The position numbers and the translations under genes are program-made. A stretch of 64,000 nucleotides of DNA. Source: Bacteroidota bacterium. Its GTDB lineage: Bacteria; Bacteroidota; Bacteroidia; AKYH767-A; OLB10. Positions 37,201 through 48,967 of this stretch are shown in pieces. The notes under the pieces were generated by a model that was given only the letters and a program-made list of their open reading frames with translations, did not search any database and was not told the DNA's origin. How positions within the stretch are numbered: position 1 is the first letter of the stretch; every line of letters starts with the position of its first letter. The stretch spans positions 124,001 to 188,000 of the forward strand of contig JADKDR010000002.1 in the NCBI GenBank assembly GCA_016714535.1, in the 5' to 3' direction.

Positions 37201-40200
37201 TTCGGGCACAGCCGGCTACATGCTTCCGGTTAATGATAAATACGCAGGCGGATTTTTAGATTCGTCCAAGTTCTTTGCTCTTGATCCGGTTTCTGCACAA
37301 TACACGGTTGCCACTGGTACCTTCAACCCTATTCTGGATGCATTTACAGCAAATAGAACTTTTGCAAATAGTGCATCGTTTACACCGGGTAATTCAAATG
37401 TATTGCTTGTAGGAGCATCTGATCCTTACACCTATGTATGGTCAACCGGTGCAACTACCCAAAACATTTCAGGATTAAATCCCGGAATATATACTGTAAC
37501 CGTTACAGATTGTAACGGATGTACAAAGTCGCAAGAGTTTACCGTACATTCTAAATTAATACTGAATGGAACAGTTGCCGGAACTAACCTTACTTGCAAT
37601 GGTAATGGCACAGGAGCAGTTGATTTGATGATTACCAATGGTACACCGGCCTTTACGTATACTTGGAGCAATGGCGCCACTACCGAAGATATAAGCGGAG
37701 TAGCCGCTGGCACATACACAGTTATGGCTGCGGATATTAATGGATGTTCGTTAACTGCCATGGTTACCTTATCTGAGCCAACCACAATCACTTTGAGTGG
37801 AACAGTATCCGATGTTCTTTGCAACGGTGATACAACCGGAGCAATTACACTATCACCTTCAGGAGGAACACCATGTGGCGAAAATGCACCCGGGTTAGTT
37901 ATTTCTAAAATTTTCCCAAATCCAAACGGAAATGATTCTCCATTTGAATTTGTTGAATTGGTTGCAGTAAAAGATATTGACTTTAGTGTAACTCCGTATT
38001 CAGTTGTATTTGCCAATAATGGAAATGCCAATGCCAATGGATGGATACAAGGCGGAGGCGTAACCTATGGTTTCGATATAAATTCAGGTACTGCAACTGC
38101 CGGCTCGGTTTATTACGTTGGGGGATCTTCTATGGTTCCTGTAAGCAACCGATTGAGACATATAAACACCGCAACCACGGCAGGTGACAATGGATTGGGC
38201 CTTGCTAATGCCACAGGGGTACTTGGCAATGGTGGTACCAGTGCTGATGCTGTTGCAGTATTTAATCAGCCACTAAGCGCATTAACACCTTCAACTGTGC
38301 CTGCAGATGCATTATTTTTTGGTTCAGTTATCGGTGGAGCTGCCTTACCCGGTGGTACTACCGGTTATCAATTACCTGTCAATGATCATTACAGTGGAGG
38401 TAAATTACAATCTGTTGCTTTCCTTGCCTTAGACTCCAAGACTGATACCGTAATTCAGGCTTCAGGCACCTACAGTTTGCTCACAAGTACATTTACTACC
38501 CCGCGCACATTCACCTATGCTAATATCGCTTCGTTTGCACCGGGCGTGTCAGGTGTTAGCATTACTATGGCTAATGCCTACTTGTATAGTTGGTCTAATG
38601 GCACCACTAACCAGAATGCCACAGGTCTTTCTGCAGGAACATATACCGTTACCGTTACTGATTGCAATGGATGTATTAATACCGGTTCTTTCACAGTTAA
38701 TGAACCAGCTTTACTAACGGCAAGTTGTTCCGGTATGGATATAACATGCTTTGGTGCTAATGATGGCACTGCTTCTGTAACAGCATCAGGTGGCGTATTA
38801 AATTATACCTATTCATGGAGTAATGGTGATACCAATAGCTCGATTACCGGACTTAGTGCTGGTAACTATTGTGTTACTGTAACGGATGCCAATGGTTGCA
38901 CCGCTTCTTGTTGTTACCTGGTTGCTGAACCGGCTTTAGTACAAATAAGCTTAACACCAACCAATGTTACCTGCCTTGGAGGCAGTGATGGAGCCATCAA
39001 CGCTACGGTTACCGGTGGCACACCTGTGTATACATATTTGTGGAGCAATGCACAAACCGATGCCATGGCATCTGGTTTGATGAGTGGAACATATACCGTA
39101 ACGGTAACCGATGCCAATGGATGTACTGCCACGGCCTCAGCTACCATTACACATACCCTTGCAATACCGGCAATGCCGGGTGCTGTAACAGGCCCAACGT
39201 TGGTATGTCGCAACACTACTCAATCGTATAGCGTAGCTGCTGTACCCGGTGCATCAACCTATACCTGGACCGCTCCTGCCGGAGCAACCGTTACCGGTGG
39301 TCAGGGAACAACCAATGCAACCATCTTCTATAGCAATTCAGCGGTTACAGGCAATGTAACGGTAACAGCGGGCAATGTGTGTGGTACCAGCGGCCCACGT
39401 AGCGTATTGGTAACCGTTGTACCAAACAAGCCTGCCATGCCAACAATAAGCGGTTTGCAAAATGGAGTGTGCGGACGTAAGAACCTGGTTTATACATGTT
39501 CGGTAGTAGCCGGAGCAACCTCATATACCTGGACCGTACCTACCGGAGGTACATTAGTAAGCGGGCAGGGAACCAACAGCATAACCGTACACTTTGGCAA
39601 TACATTTACCGGTAGCGGATTTATTACCGTAAAGGCAAATAACATTTGCGGAAGCAGCAACGTACGTTCATACTTTGTAGGTGGCAAGCTACCAACTCCT
39701 GTAATTTCAGGCTTAAACTGGACATGTCCTGACTCAATAAGAACATATACCATTGCTCCAATAACCGGAGCCACCAGCTATACATGGACGGTTGTTCCGG
39801 GTAGCACCTTAATAAGCGGTCAGGGAACAACTTCTATTACCGTTAAGTGGGGTTACATTAATGGAGTAATCAAGGTGAAAGCTAATTCGGTATCGGTATG
39901 TTCAGGAAGTAGCACGGCCCAAAAGCCGGTGTCTTTTACATGCACGCGCGAGGGCAATGAACAGTTTGGTTCTTTAGGAGTATATCCAAATCCAACCGAT
40001 AACTTTACCATAGTAGACTTCGATGCATTTGAAACCAGCGAAGGTACCTTGCAGGTGTATAACATGTTGGGTTCATTGGTTTACGATAGGGCAATAAGTG
40101 TAGCCGAAGGACGTAACCGCTTAGAACTTAATGTACAGAGTTTTGCACCGGGCACATATCTTATAAGGGTTTCTGCCAAAGGCTTTAGCCGCGTAGAGCG

Positions 40201-40216
40201 ATTGGTAGTAGACTAA
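34223..40216 (+). CDS. adhesin locus B: giant SprB-repeat T9SS protein with nested lamin-tail-like domains (frameshifted)
   Basis: Read as one gene of about 2,000 codons with two breaks. (1) From the ATG at 34223, one T is missing in the T run at 34243-34248; restoring it links MNNSNFTF to the signal peptide KSIFRIAAFMSMVLIAVDSYAQ. (2) At about 35240 roughly 71 bases of an SprB repeat are missing, joining two frames. Order: an N-terminal domain of about 270 residues of unknown type; SprB repeats of 75 residues (about 12 in all; motif WSN-x-T ... TGL-AGTYTVTVTDANGC); two lamin-tail-like domains inserted inside repeats 8 and 10; three Ig/PKD-like modules; and a type A sorting domain (VYPNPTDNFTIVDF). 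Likely surface adhesin exported by the T9SS. Confidence 0.85.
35732..36179 (+). repeat. two near-identical 225-bp SprB units in tandem
   Basis: The unit starting at 35732 and that starting at 35957 differ at one base (C35911 versus T36136, silent) over almost the whole length, indicating a very recent duplication. Confidence 0.95.
36713..37423 (+). other. lamin-tail-like domain 1, nested within an SprB repeat
   Basis: About 237 residues beginning CANNSRGLLISKYFANPSGND and QEFVELIATRN, the lamin-tail (LTD) pattern. The SprB unit is split: its first half ends TAGGTP and its second half resumes at PYTYVWSTGATT. Confidence 0.8.
37874..38573 (+). other. lamin-tail-like domain 2, nested within an SprB repeat
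   Basis: About 233 residues beginning CGENAPGLVISKIFPNPNGND with FEFVELVAVKD. It is inserted at the same loop as domain 1: after SPSGGTP and before YLYSWSNGTT. Confidence 0.8.
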
Positions 40217-40341
40217 GCGTGCGTTGCCAGGCCCTGCCTGCCTAAACCAACCTGCTTAAAACAGGCAGTTTAATATCAGGATAATAGGTATTTGACCTAT
40301 AAAATTCAGAAGCCCTCTCCACTTTGGAGAGGGCTTTTTTT
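39087..40341 (+). repeat. 3' cassette of locus B, nearly identical to 47283-48539
   Basis: About 1.25 kb covering the end of the last SprB repeat, three Ig/PKD-like modules, the sorting domain, the 3' flank and the terminator. It differs from the locus C copy only by small indels and a few substitutions. Homology ends immediately after the terminator T run. Confidence 0.95.
40311..40341 (+). terminator. terminator of locus B
   Basis: AGCCCTCTCC pairs with GGAGAGGGCT across a 5-nt loop and is followed by seven T. An identical hairpin ends locus C. Confidence 0.92.
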
Positions 40342-40387
40342 ATGACATGATCTTTATAAGTTACCTAAAAACACTGCCAGAATTTGA

Positions 40388-40687
40388 TTTGCCTCTAAAG
40401 AAGCAAACTCGAACTTTGATATTTCAGAAATTACATTTTATCCAAACCTGGAAAGCAAAACAACCACATTGCAGTTTGATGGTTTTGCCGATGGAAATGC
40501 GACCATAACCGTATACGATGCAATTGGCAAACAAGTTTTTGCGCAAGAAGTAAGTTTGGAGGAAGGCGAAAATATATTCCTTGTCAATATTTCTAATTTT
40601 GCTAAAGGAATATTTTACCTAAAAGTTTTATTTAATGGATTTACAAGAATAAAGAAGTTGATGGTGGAGTATGTTTCTGTTGAATAG
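40388..40687 (+). pseudogene. orphan T9SS sorting-domain fragment
   Basis: The frame opens directly after a TGA (40385) and encodes only a type A sorting domain: ISEITFYPNLESKTTTLQF, then YDAIGKQVFAQEVSLEEGEN, FAKGIFYLKVLFNGF and a stop at 40685. There is no start codon context, signal peptide or upstream body. It is the intact 3' remnant of a cargo gene whose body is gone; its first 124 bp also occur at the beginning of locus A. Confidence 0.85.
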
Positions 40688-40697
40688 CAAATTAAAC

Positions 40698-40729
40698 AAA
40701 AAAGCCGGCAAATAATTGTCAGCTTTTTT
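40698..40729 (+). terminator. terminator after the orphan sorting domain
   Basis: AAAAAAGCCGGCA pairs with TGTCAGCTTTTTT (one mismatch, one G-U) across a 6-nt loop. Confidence 0.65.
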
Positions 40730-41320
40730 ATTGATGTCGGGTGGTAAGAATGAAAGGTGTTCAATGCAACACGGTTTTTAGAAAAAATTTCGAGTGTGGT
40801 GGTAAAGCTTAGCAAAAAGTTTTCTGAGACTAAATAAATTATTAATACAGAAAAGGATGAATTCTCATTAAAGCCGCATTTATCGGTGCATAGAAAATAG
40901 AAATTTCTTGTTGTTTCGGCATAAGCAGCTTTTTTCAAAATCAGTCATCTTCCGGCAAGTTTCGGTTCTAAAAATTGTTATTACCCGAAAAATCCAAGTC
41001 AGTTAACTTTTTTTTGTTTTGAAAATCAATGGATTATGAAATAATGGAGGATGTGTAAACATACACTCAAAAATTCGTCTACCTTGCACGATATCCCAAC
41101 AGATAATAATTTCTCCATTTTCTTAACGTCAAGAAACAGAATGTCAAAAAACAGAAAGTATTTTGATTTCGTAAATTGTAGCAAAATTACTTTTTTCAGG
41201 AAGACGCGGTACTTTAACAAGGACCACCCACCAGAAGACAGTTCGAACTTTGCTTCCCCTTTCTATTTAACATCATTTCACATTTAAATAATACAAATAA
41301 TAAATCTAAAATCAATAATT
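40730..41320. other. 590-bp intergenic region upstream of locus C
   Basis: No gene is supported; short open frames here are A/T-rich and overlap each other. The final 19 nt before the start (41302-41320) match the leader of the gene at 9171. Confidence 0.5.
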
Positions 41321-41326
41321 ATGAAT
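41302..41326 (+). promoter_or_regulatory. leader motif shared with 9152-9176
   Basis: AAATCTAAAATCAAtaATT-ATGAAT here and at 9152-9176 differ by one base in 25, ending in the start codon of two otherwise unrelated T9SS cargo genes. Confidence 0.6.
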
Positions 41327-44300
41327 CAAAGAATTTACACTTCGAATTCACCAGCGCATGCTCGCTGGACTTCAACATTTGTGTTGACCTGCCTGCTACT
41401 GGTTAGCGGCTTGTTTAACAACACAGCTAATGCACAATGTATTCAAGGCAGCGCTTTTGGTACAGCTACACTTTCAGCTACAGTTAGCGGTTCTGCTACA
41501 ATAGGCTGTAACTTTGGTGGAGAATATGGTACCTGGAATAGTGCTGTTACCGGTAATACGTATAACTTTACCTCTACAATAGGTACAGATTACCTTACCA
41601 TTAGTGCAGCGCCTGGTGGACCTGCCATAGCATTTGGTACACAACCCTTGTCATGGGTATCAACCGTTACCGGTACTATTTATGTGCATGTAAGTACAAA
41701 CCCTTCTTGTGGTACTGCCAATTCTTGCCGCGATATAACAGGAACTACGACAGCAATTTTTGTAGCTGGCTGTACTAATGGTAGTGCTTTTGGCACTGCA
41801 ACATTATCTGGCGCACTTAACGGTGCTGCTACTATAGGTTGTAACTTTGCTGGAGAATATGGTACATGGAATGGCGCTGTTACAGGTACTACCTATAACT
41901 TTACCTCTACTATTGGTACTGATTATCTTACTATTCACACCGGTAGTCCTGCTGGACCTATAGTTGCATCAGGTACACAACCTTTATCATGGGTTTCAAC
42001 TGTTACCGGAACCATTTATGTTCACGTAAATACAAACTCTGCTTGTGGCACTGCCAATTCTTGCCGTGATATTACCGGAACTACGACAGCGCTGCCTGTC
42101 ATTACCTTACTCACACCCTTTACCGGGTCTAACTCTATTGCTTGCGGCACCAACACAACCCTTTGTACACATGCCGGTTGCGGTGTAACTTATAGTAATA
42201 GTGTTGATGGACATACCATAATTAATGCGGCCAACTCGGCAGTAATTAATATTAACGGAACGTACAGTACTGAATCTAGTTTTGATTTTATAACCATTTA
42301 TGCCGGTTCAGGTACAGGTGGTGCTATACTTTTTGGACCGGTTTCAGGTTCAGGAACTATAAATTATACCGGTTTACCAGGCCAAACACTTACTGTGCGG
42401 TTTACTTCTGATGGTAGTGTAACATCTACAGGTTACAATTTAGCCGTTACTTATACGGGGTCATGTTTACCACCAAATTTATTGGTTCCGTTTACCGGAT
42501 CCAATACCAATCCATGCGGCACCAACGTTACCTTATGTTCACATGCAGGATGTGGTGTTGCCTATAATAGTAATGCAAATGGTTCTACCACCTTACTTAG
42601 TGGTGGCACTGCAGCCATTAATATAAATGGCACATACAGTACTGAAGCTAGTTTTGATTTTATAACCATATATAATGGTGTAGGCACTGGTGGTACCATA
42701 TTGTTCGGGCCTGTATCAGGATCTGGCACAATAAATTATACCGGATTACCGGGTCAAATTCTTACTGTTGGTTTCACCTCCGATGGCAGTGTTACCTCTA
42801 CAGGTTTTAGTTTGGCTGTTACCTACACCGGACTTTGCGCACCGCCTTGTTTAATTACAGCATCGGCAGCAGCAAGCCCTACATCAGTATGCCCGGGTGG
42901 CGTTTCTACACTTACGGCAACTGCTGCTTCAAATAACGGGGCCGTATCTTATTTATGGAGCACCAGTGAAACCACTCAATCTATCAGTGCTGGCCCTGGA
43001 ACCTATACCGTTACGGTTACAGATTTAATTCCGGCAAACTGCTCGGCATCTGCTACAGTAGTTGTTGGTGTTAATTCTACTGCTATCACTACCGCAGCTA
43101 CAGCTACCACCATTTGTAATGGAGCATCGTCAACGTTAAGTGCTACTCAAGGCACAAGCAACACACTAAGTTGGGTTGAAACACTTGTGGGTGGAGTAAC
43201 AACACCGGCACAGTGTGCTACATGGGATGCATTTAGAGCCTCATTGGTTCCGGCACCTTATACCTCGTGTGCCATGTCAGGTACATTTGACCCAATAGGC
43301 AGAACAGCTACCACTCCTGCAACAGTTCAAGCAATTGCCAATGCATTAAAAAATGCTACAACCTTTAGCGCTCTTGATGGTGCCAATACCTGGGTTGTGG
43401 GATTAGCCTGCGGCAGCGGATGCGGTGGTGGTGCTGTTGAATTAAGTGCCGATGGAACTTCATGCTCTTGTACAAGTCCGGGTTATAATGTGCGTCCAAA
43501 TCTGGTGGGATCCAATTCAGGTGGTGTAAATACTGCTACCTGCGGTGGACCTACTCAAACTATTACGGTTTCATTTAGTTCAAATTCTGTTGGTCCACTT
43601 AATACTTATTCTTGGGCACCTGCAGCAGGTTTGAGTTGCACTACATGTGCTACTCCGGTGGCTAGTCCATCAGTAACAACTACTTATACCGTTACCGGAA
43701 CACTTTCAAACGGATGTACAGGTACTGCTACTATTACTATAAATGTAACTACAGTAAACGCAGTTTGCAATGGAACTAACGTAAGTTGCAATGGCGGCAG
43801 CAATGGCACAGCATCGGTAAGTGCCTCAGCTGGCACACCGGGATATTCATATCTATGGAGTAATAGTGGTACAGATGCAAGCCAAACAGGTTTAGTAGCA
43901 GGTACGTATACCGTAACAGTAACAGATGCAAATGGTTGCACTGGCACATGCAGTTATACCGTAACTGAGCCTGCTTTATTAGTGGGCAATTGCAGCGGTA
44001 CAAATGTATCGTGTAATGGTGGTAGCAATGGCACAGCCATGTCAGCCCCATCAGGCGGTACTTCGCCTTACACGTACGTATGGAGCAATAGTGGTACAGA
44101 TGCAAGCCAAACAGGTTTAGTAGCCGGTACATATACTGTAACGGTAACAGATGCTAACGGATGTACAGCAACCTGCAGTTATACCGTAACTGAGCCTGCC
44201 TTATTAGTGGGCAATTGCAGCGGTACAAATGTATCGTGCAGTGGAGGAAGCGATGGTTCGGCTATATCAGCTCCAACAGGCGGTACTTCGCCTTACACAT

Positions 44301-47300
44301 ACGTATGGAGTAATACAGGATCAAATGCATCAATAACAGGCTTAATGGCAGGAACCTATACCGTAACCGTTACCGATGCCAATGGATGCACAGCAACTTG
44401 CGAATATTCAGTAACTCAGCCTGCAGCAATAGTTGCTGGCTGCTCAGGAACAAACAATGTATGTTTTGGAGGTGCCATTGGCACAGCAAGTGTATCAGCA
44501 AGTGGCGGTACAAATACTTTTACATATTTGTGGAGCAATGGTGGTACCGATGCAAGTCAAACTGCATTAATAGCAGGCACATATACAGTAACTGTAACAG
44601 ATGCTAACGGTTGTATAGCTACATGTTCATATACCGTGACTGAACCTACAGCACTAACGTTATCGACTTCTCATCAGGATGTTAATTGCTTTGGAGACAG
44701 TAATGGTTCAGTAACGGCAACTGCAGGAGGTGGTACACCGGTTTATTCTTATTTATGGAATACTGGTGCTGCAACTTCAACTGTTACAGGTCTTGCAGTA
44801 GGTACTTATACGGTTACTGTTACTGATGCTAATGGTTGTACAATTACTGGCACAGCCCAGGTTGGATCACCTGCACAGCTTATCGGTACAATAACAGGAA
44901 CTATAAATGTTACTTGCAACGGTGCCAGTACTGGTTCAGCAACTCTTACTGCATCTGGCGGACATTTACCTTATAATACTTATATGTGGTCTAACGGACA
45001 AACAACAGCTACAGCTACTGGACTAGCAGCCGGAACATATACAGCAACAGTTACTGATCATAATGGCTGTACAGCATCAGCTTCGGTAACAATTACGCAG
45101 CCGGCATCTTTAGCCGCTACATGCAGCGGAACAAATGTAACATGTAACGGTTTTAGTGACGGTAGCGCATCAGTAGTTGCAGCAGGAGGTACATCACCTT
45201 ATACTTACGCATGGAGCAACGGATCAACAAATGTCAAGCATAACAGGATTAGCTGCCGGTACGTATACTGTTGCAGTAAATGACGCTTGTGGTGCAATAG
45301 CAACATGTTCATATACCGTAACAGAGCCAGCAGCGTTAACAGCCTCATGCAGTGGAACAAATGTTCTGTGTAATGGAGGTAGCACCGGCAGCGCAACGGT
45401 AACAGCGGCAAATGGTACTTCTCCTTACACGTATGTATGGAGCAATTCAGCAACAGATGCAAGCATAACAGGATTAGCTGCCGGTACGTATACTGTTGCA
45501 GTAAATGACGCTTGTGGTGCAATAGCAACATGTTCATATACCGTAACAGAGCCAGCAGCGTTAACAGCCTCATGCAGTGGAACAAATGTTCTGTGTAATG
45601 GAGGTAGCACTGGCAGCGCAACGGTAACAGTGGCAAATGGTACTTCTCCTTACACGTATGTATGGAGCAATTCAGCAACAGATGCAAGTGCAACCGGATT
45701 GTCGGCAGGAACATATACGGTAACCGTAACAGATGCAAACGGATGTATAGCAACATGTTCATATACCGTAACAGAGCCAGCAGCGTTAACAGCCTCATGT
45801 AGTGGAACAAATCTTGTATGTAATGGCGCCAGCAATGGCACAGCAACGGTTACTGCAACAGATGGTACACCGGGATATACGTATCTATGGAGCAATGGCA
45901 GCACCGATGCAAGCCAAACAGGATTAACAGCAGGAGCATATACTGTAACAGTAACAGATGCTAACGGATGTACAGCAACATGTAGTTATACAGTGACAGA
46001 GCCTACAGCAGTCGCTGCCGCTTGCAGTGGCACCGGTACAACTTCCATAGGAGGTTCTGATGGAACAGCCAGCGTAGTAGCAAGTGGTGGAACACCGGGT
46101 TACACCTATTTATGGAGTAATGGTAATACAACCACAAGTCAAACCGGCTTAATAGCTGGTACATATACCGTAACGGTGACTGATGTAAATGGTTGCACCG
46201 GCAATTGTTCATATACGGTAGTAGATCCGGTAGTGATAATAGCTACCTGTTCGGGTACCAACGTAAGTTGTAATGGCGGTTCAGATGGCTCGGCTTCAGT
46301 AACCCAATCAGGTGGTATGATGCCTTATACTTACTTATGGAGTAATGGCGGAACTGATGCAAGCCAAACAGGCTTAGCAGCAGGAACATATACAGTAACC
46401 GTAACTGATTTTTTTGGTAATACAGGTACATGTTCTTATACACTAACCGAGCCTGCATTATTAACTTCCACTTGTTCGGGCACCAATGTAACATGTAATG
46501 GAGGTAGTGATGGCAGTGCAAGTGTAACAGAAAGTGGAGGCACTTCGCCCTATGCTTACTTATGGAACAATAGTGCAACCACCGCAGCAATAACCGGTTT
46601 AACAGCTGGAACATATAAAGTAACGGTAACTGATGCCAATGGATGTACAGCAACATGTGAATATACAGTAACCGAGCCTGCAGCACTTATGGCAAGCTGC
46701 TCGGGTACCAATGTATCATGTAATGGCGGAACTGATGGCTCAGCAAGCGTAATAGCAAGTGGTGGTACAAGCCCATACGGTTATGTGTGGAGCAATGGTG
46801 GAACAGATGCAAGCCAAACCGGCTTAGTAGCAGGCACCTATACAGTAACCGTAACAGATGCCAATGTATGCATCACAACATGTGAATATATAGTGACCGA
46901 GCCGACAGCTCTAACTGCCACTTGCTCAGGCACCAACGTATCATGTAACGCAGGTACTGATGGAAGCGCTAGCGTAGTTGCTGGAGGCGGCACCGCTGCT
47001 TACTCCTACCTATGGAGCAATTTAGGTACAGATGCTTCGCAAACAGGCTTAATGGCGGGAACCTACACAGTAACCGTAACAGATGCCAATGGATGTACAG
47101 CTACCTGCGAATATACCGTAACCGAGCCGGCATTATTAACCGTTTCGTTAACACCTACCAATGTTACTTGCCTTGGAGGAAGCGATGGTAGCATAGCTGC
47201 CAACCCAGCCGGAGGCACCATGGCGTATAGTTATATGTGGAGTGATGGTCAGACTACGGCAACAGCGACTGGCCTTATAAGCGGAACATATACCGTAACG

Positions 47301-48413
47301 GTAACCGATGCCAATGGATGTACTGCCACGGCCTCAGCTACCATTACACATACCCTTGCAATACCGGCAATGCCGGGTGCTGTAACAGGCCCAACGTTGG
47401 TATGTCGCAACACTACTCAATCGTATAGCGTAGCTGCTGTACCCGGTGCATCAACCTATACCTGGACCGCTCCTGCCGGAGCAACAGTTACCGGTGGTCA
47501 GGGAACAACCAATGCAACCATCTTCTATAGCAATTCAGCGGTTACAGGCAATGTAACGGTAACAGCGGGCAATGTGGTACCAGCGGCCCACGCAGCGTAT
47601 TGGTAACCGTTGTACCAAACAAGCCTGCCATGCCAACAATAAGCGGGTTTGCAAAATGGAGTGTGCGGACGTAAGAACCTGGTTTTATACATGTTCGGTA
47701 GTAGCCGGAGCAACCTCATATACCTGGACCGTACCCTACCGGAGGTACATTAGTAAGCGGGCAGGGACCAACAGCATAACCGTACACTTTGGCAATACAT
47801 TTACCGGTAGCGGATTTATTACCGTAAAGGCAAATAACATTTGCGGAAGCAGCAACGTACGTTCATACTTTGTAGGTGGCAAGCTGCCAACTCCTGTAAT
47901 TTCAGGATTAAACTGGGCATGTCCTGACTCAATAAGAACATATACCATTGCTCCAATAACCGGAGCCACCAGCTATACATGGACGGTTGTTCCGGGTAGC
48001 ACCTTAATAAGCGGTCAGGGAACAACTTCTATTACCGTTAAGTGGGGTTACATTAATGGAGTAATCCAAGGTGAAAGCTAATTCGGTATCGGTATGTTCA
48101 GGAAGTAGCACGGCCCAAAAGCCGGTGTCTTTTACATGCACGCGCGAGGGCAATGAACAGTTTGGTTCTTTAGGAGTATATCCAAATCCAACCGATAACT
48201 TTACCATAGTAGACTTCGATGCATTTGAAAACCAGCGAAGGTACTTTGCAGGTGTATAACATGTTGGGTTCATTGGTTTACGATAGGGCAATAAGTGTAG
48301 CCGAAGGACGTAACCGCTTAGAACTTAATGTACAGAGTTTTGCACCGGGCACATATCTTATAAGGGTTTCTGCCAAAGGCTTTAGCCGCGTAGAGCGATT
48401 GGTAGTAGACTAA
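41321..48413 (+). CDS. adhesin locus C: giant SprB-repeat T9SS protein with CUB-like domains (frameshifted)
   Basis: One gene of about 2,360 codons. The signal peptide ends NNTANAQ. Then: two copies of a domain of about 110 residues (GEYGTWNxAVTGxTYNFTSTIGTDYLTI) at 41.45-42.1 kb; two CUB-like domains (STESSFDFITIYAGSGTGG, GLPGQTLTVRFTSDGS) at 42.1-42.83 kb; Ig-like and unassigned segments to 43.75 kb; 16 SprB repeats; three Ig/PKD modules; and a type A sorting domain. Breaks: one extra T near 45236; about 4 bases missing near 47575; extra G 47645, T 47683, C 47734; missing A 47767; extra C 48066; extra A 48228. The later indels sum to zero, so the sorting domain returns to frame. Likely a surface adhesin. 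Confidence 0.85.
43753..47355 (+). repeat. SprB repeat array of locus C (16 units)
   Basis: Sixteen units of about 75 residues with the NVSCNGGSxG, YLWSN, AGTYTVTVTDANGCxATC and YTVTEP core. Units 5-8 are almost identical in DNA to units 4-8 of locus D apart from one missing unit. Confidence 0.9.
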
Positions 48414-48539
48414 GCGTGCGTTGCCAGGCCCTGCCTGCCTAAACCAACCTGCTTAAAACAGGCAGTTTAATATCAGGATAATAGGTATTTGACCTATAAA
48501 ATTGAGAAGCCCTCTCCGCTTTGGAGAGGGCTTTTTTTA
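47283..48539 (+). repeat. 3' cassette of locus C, nearly identical to 39087-40341
   Basis: Same cassette and same 3' flank and terminator as locus B. At the GKLP linker (around 47880-47925) it carries three substitutions that match locus D rather than B, pointing to mosaic exchange. Most of the indels of locus C fall here. Confidence 0.95.
48508..48539 (+). terminator. terminator of locus C
   Basis: Same AGCCCTCTCC / GGAGAGGGCT stem as locus B, differing by one loop base, with a T run. Confidence 0.92.
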
Positions 48540-48967
48540 TGGATAATTTTGAAAATTGCCAAAAAAACAAATTTAAAAAGTACTTTTAACATGCAAAAAA
48601 TGCCATTATAAAGCTGGTGAGATTGTCCATGGAAATGACCTCTAAAACATACCTCATGGCCAAATTTTAGAGTAATAAACATGCAATAAGTGCTAAGCTG
48701 GTTTTGAAAATAGAACTTATTAACAGGCTATTTTTTAAAAGTTGAAAAAATACCATGTACTTTTAATCTGACAATTATATCTTTACAGCCTTATAAAAGC
48801 CCCTTTAAGTTAAATTTTTTTAAGAATTTTTTAGTTGTCGTACTCCTTTATACGCATTTCTAAAGTAACTGTTTATCTTGATTTATCAGGTGTTCTATGC
48901 CTATTGAGTTTAACAAAGCAAGTAGTGATTATAAGAAATAATTAATAATATTTTAAATATAATAAAA
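48540..48967. other. 428-bp intergenic region upstream of locus D
   Basis: A/T-rich; no gene, promoter consensus or repeat is recognised. A minus-strand open frame of 62 codons here has no protein-like features. Confidence 0.45.

Larger units (their letters stand above)
35125..39160 (+). repeat. SprB repeat array of locus B (about 12 units of about 225 bp)
   Basis: Units of about 75 codons share the core SC-GG-xGSxSV, TYLWSN, TGL-AGTYTVTVTD and C-YTVTEP. Units 8 and 10 are interrupted by lamin-tail-like domains. The first unit has lost about 71 bases. Confidence 0.9.

Noticed and set aside
40615..40938. 107-codon minus-strand open frame
   Set aside because: It overlaps the orphan sorting domain and its terminator and has no protein-like features.
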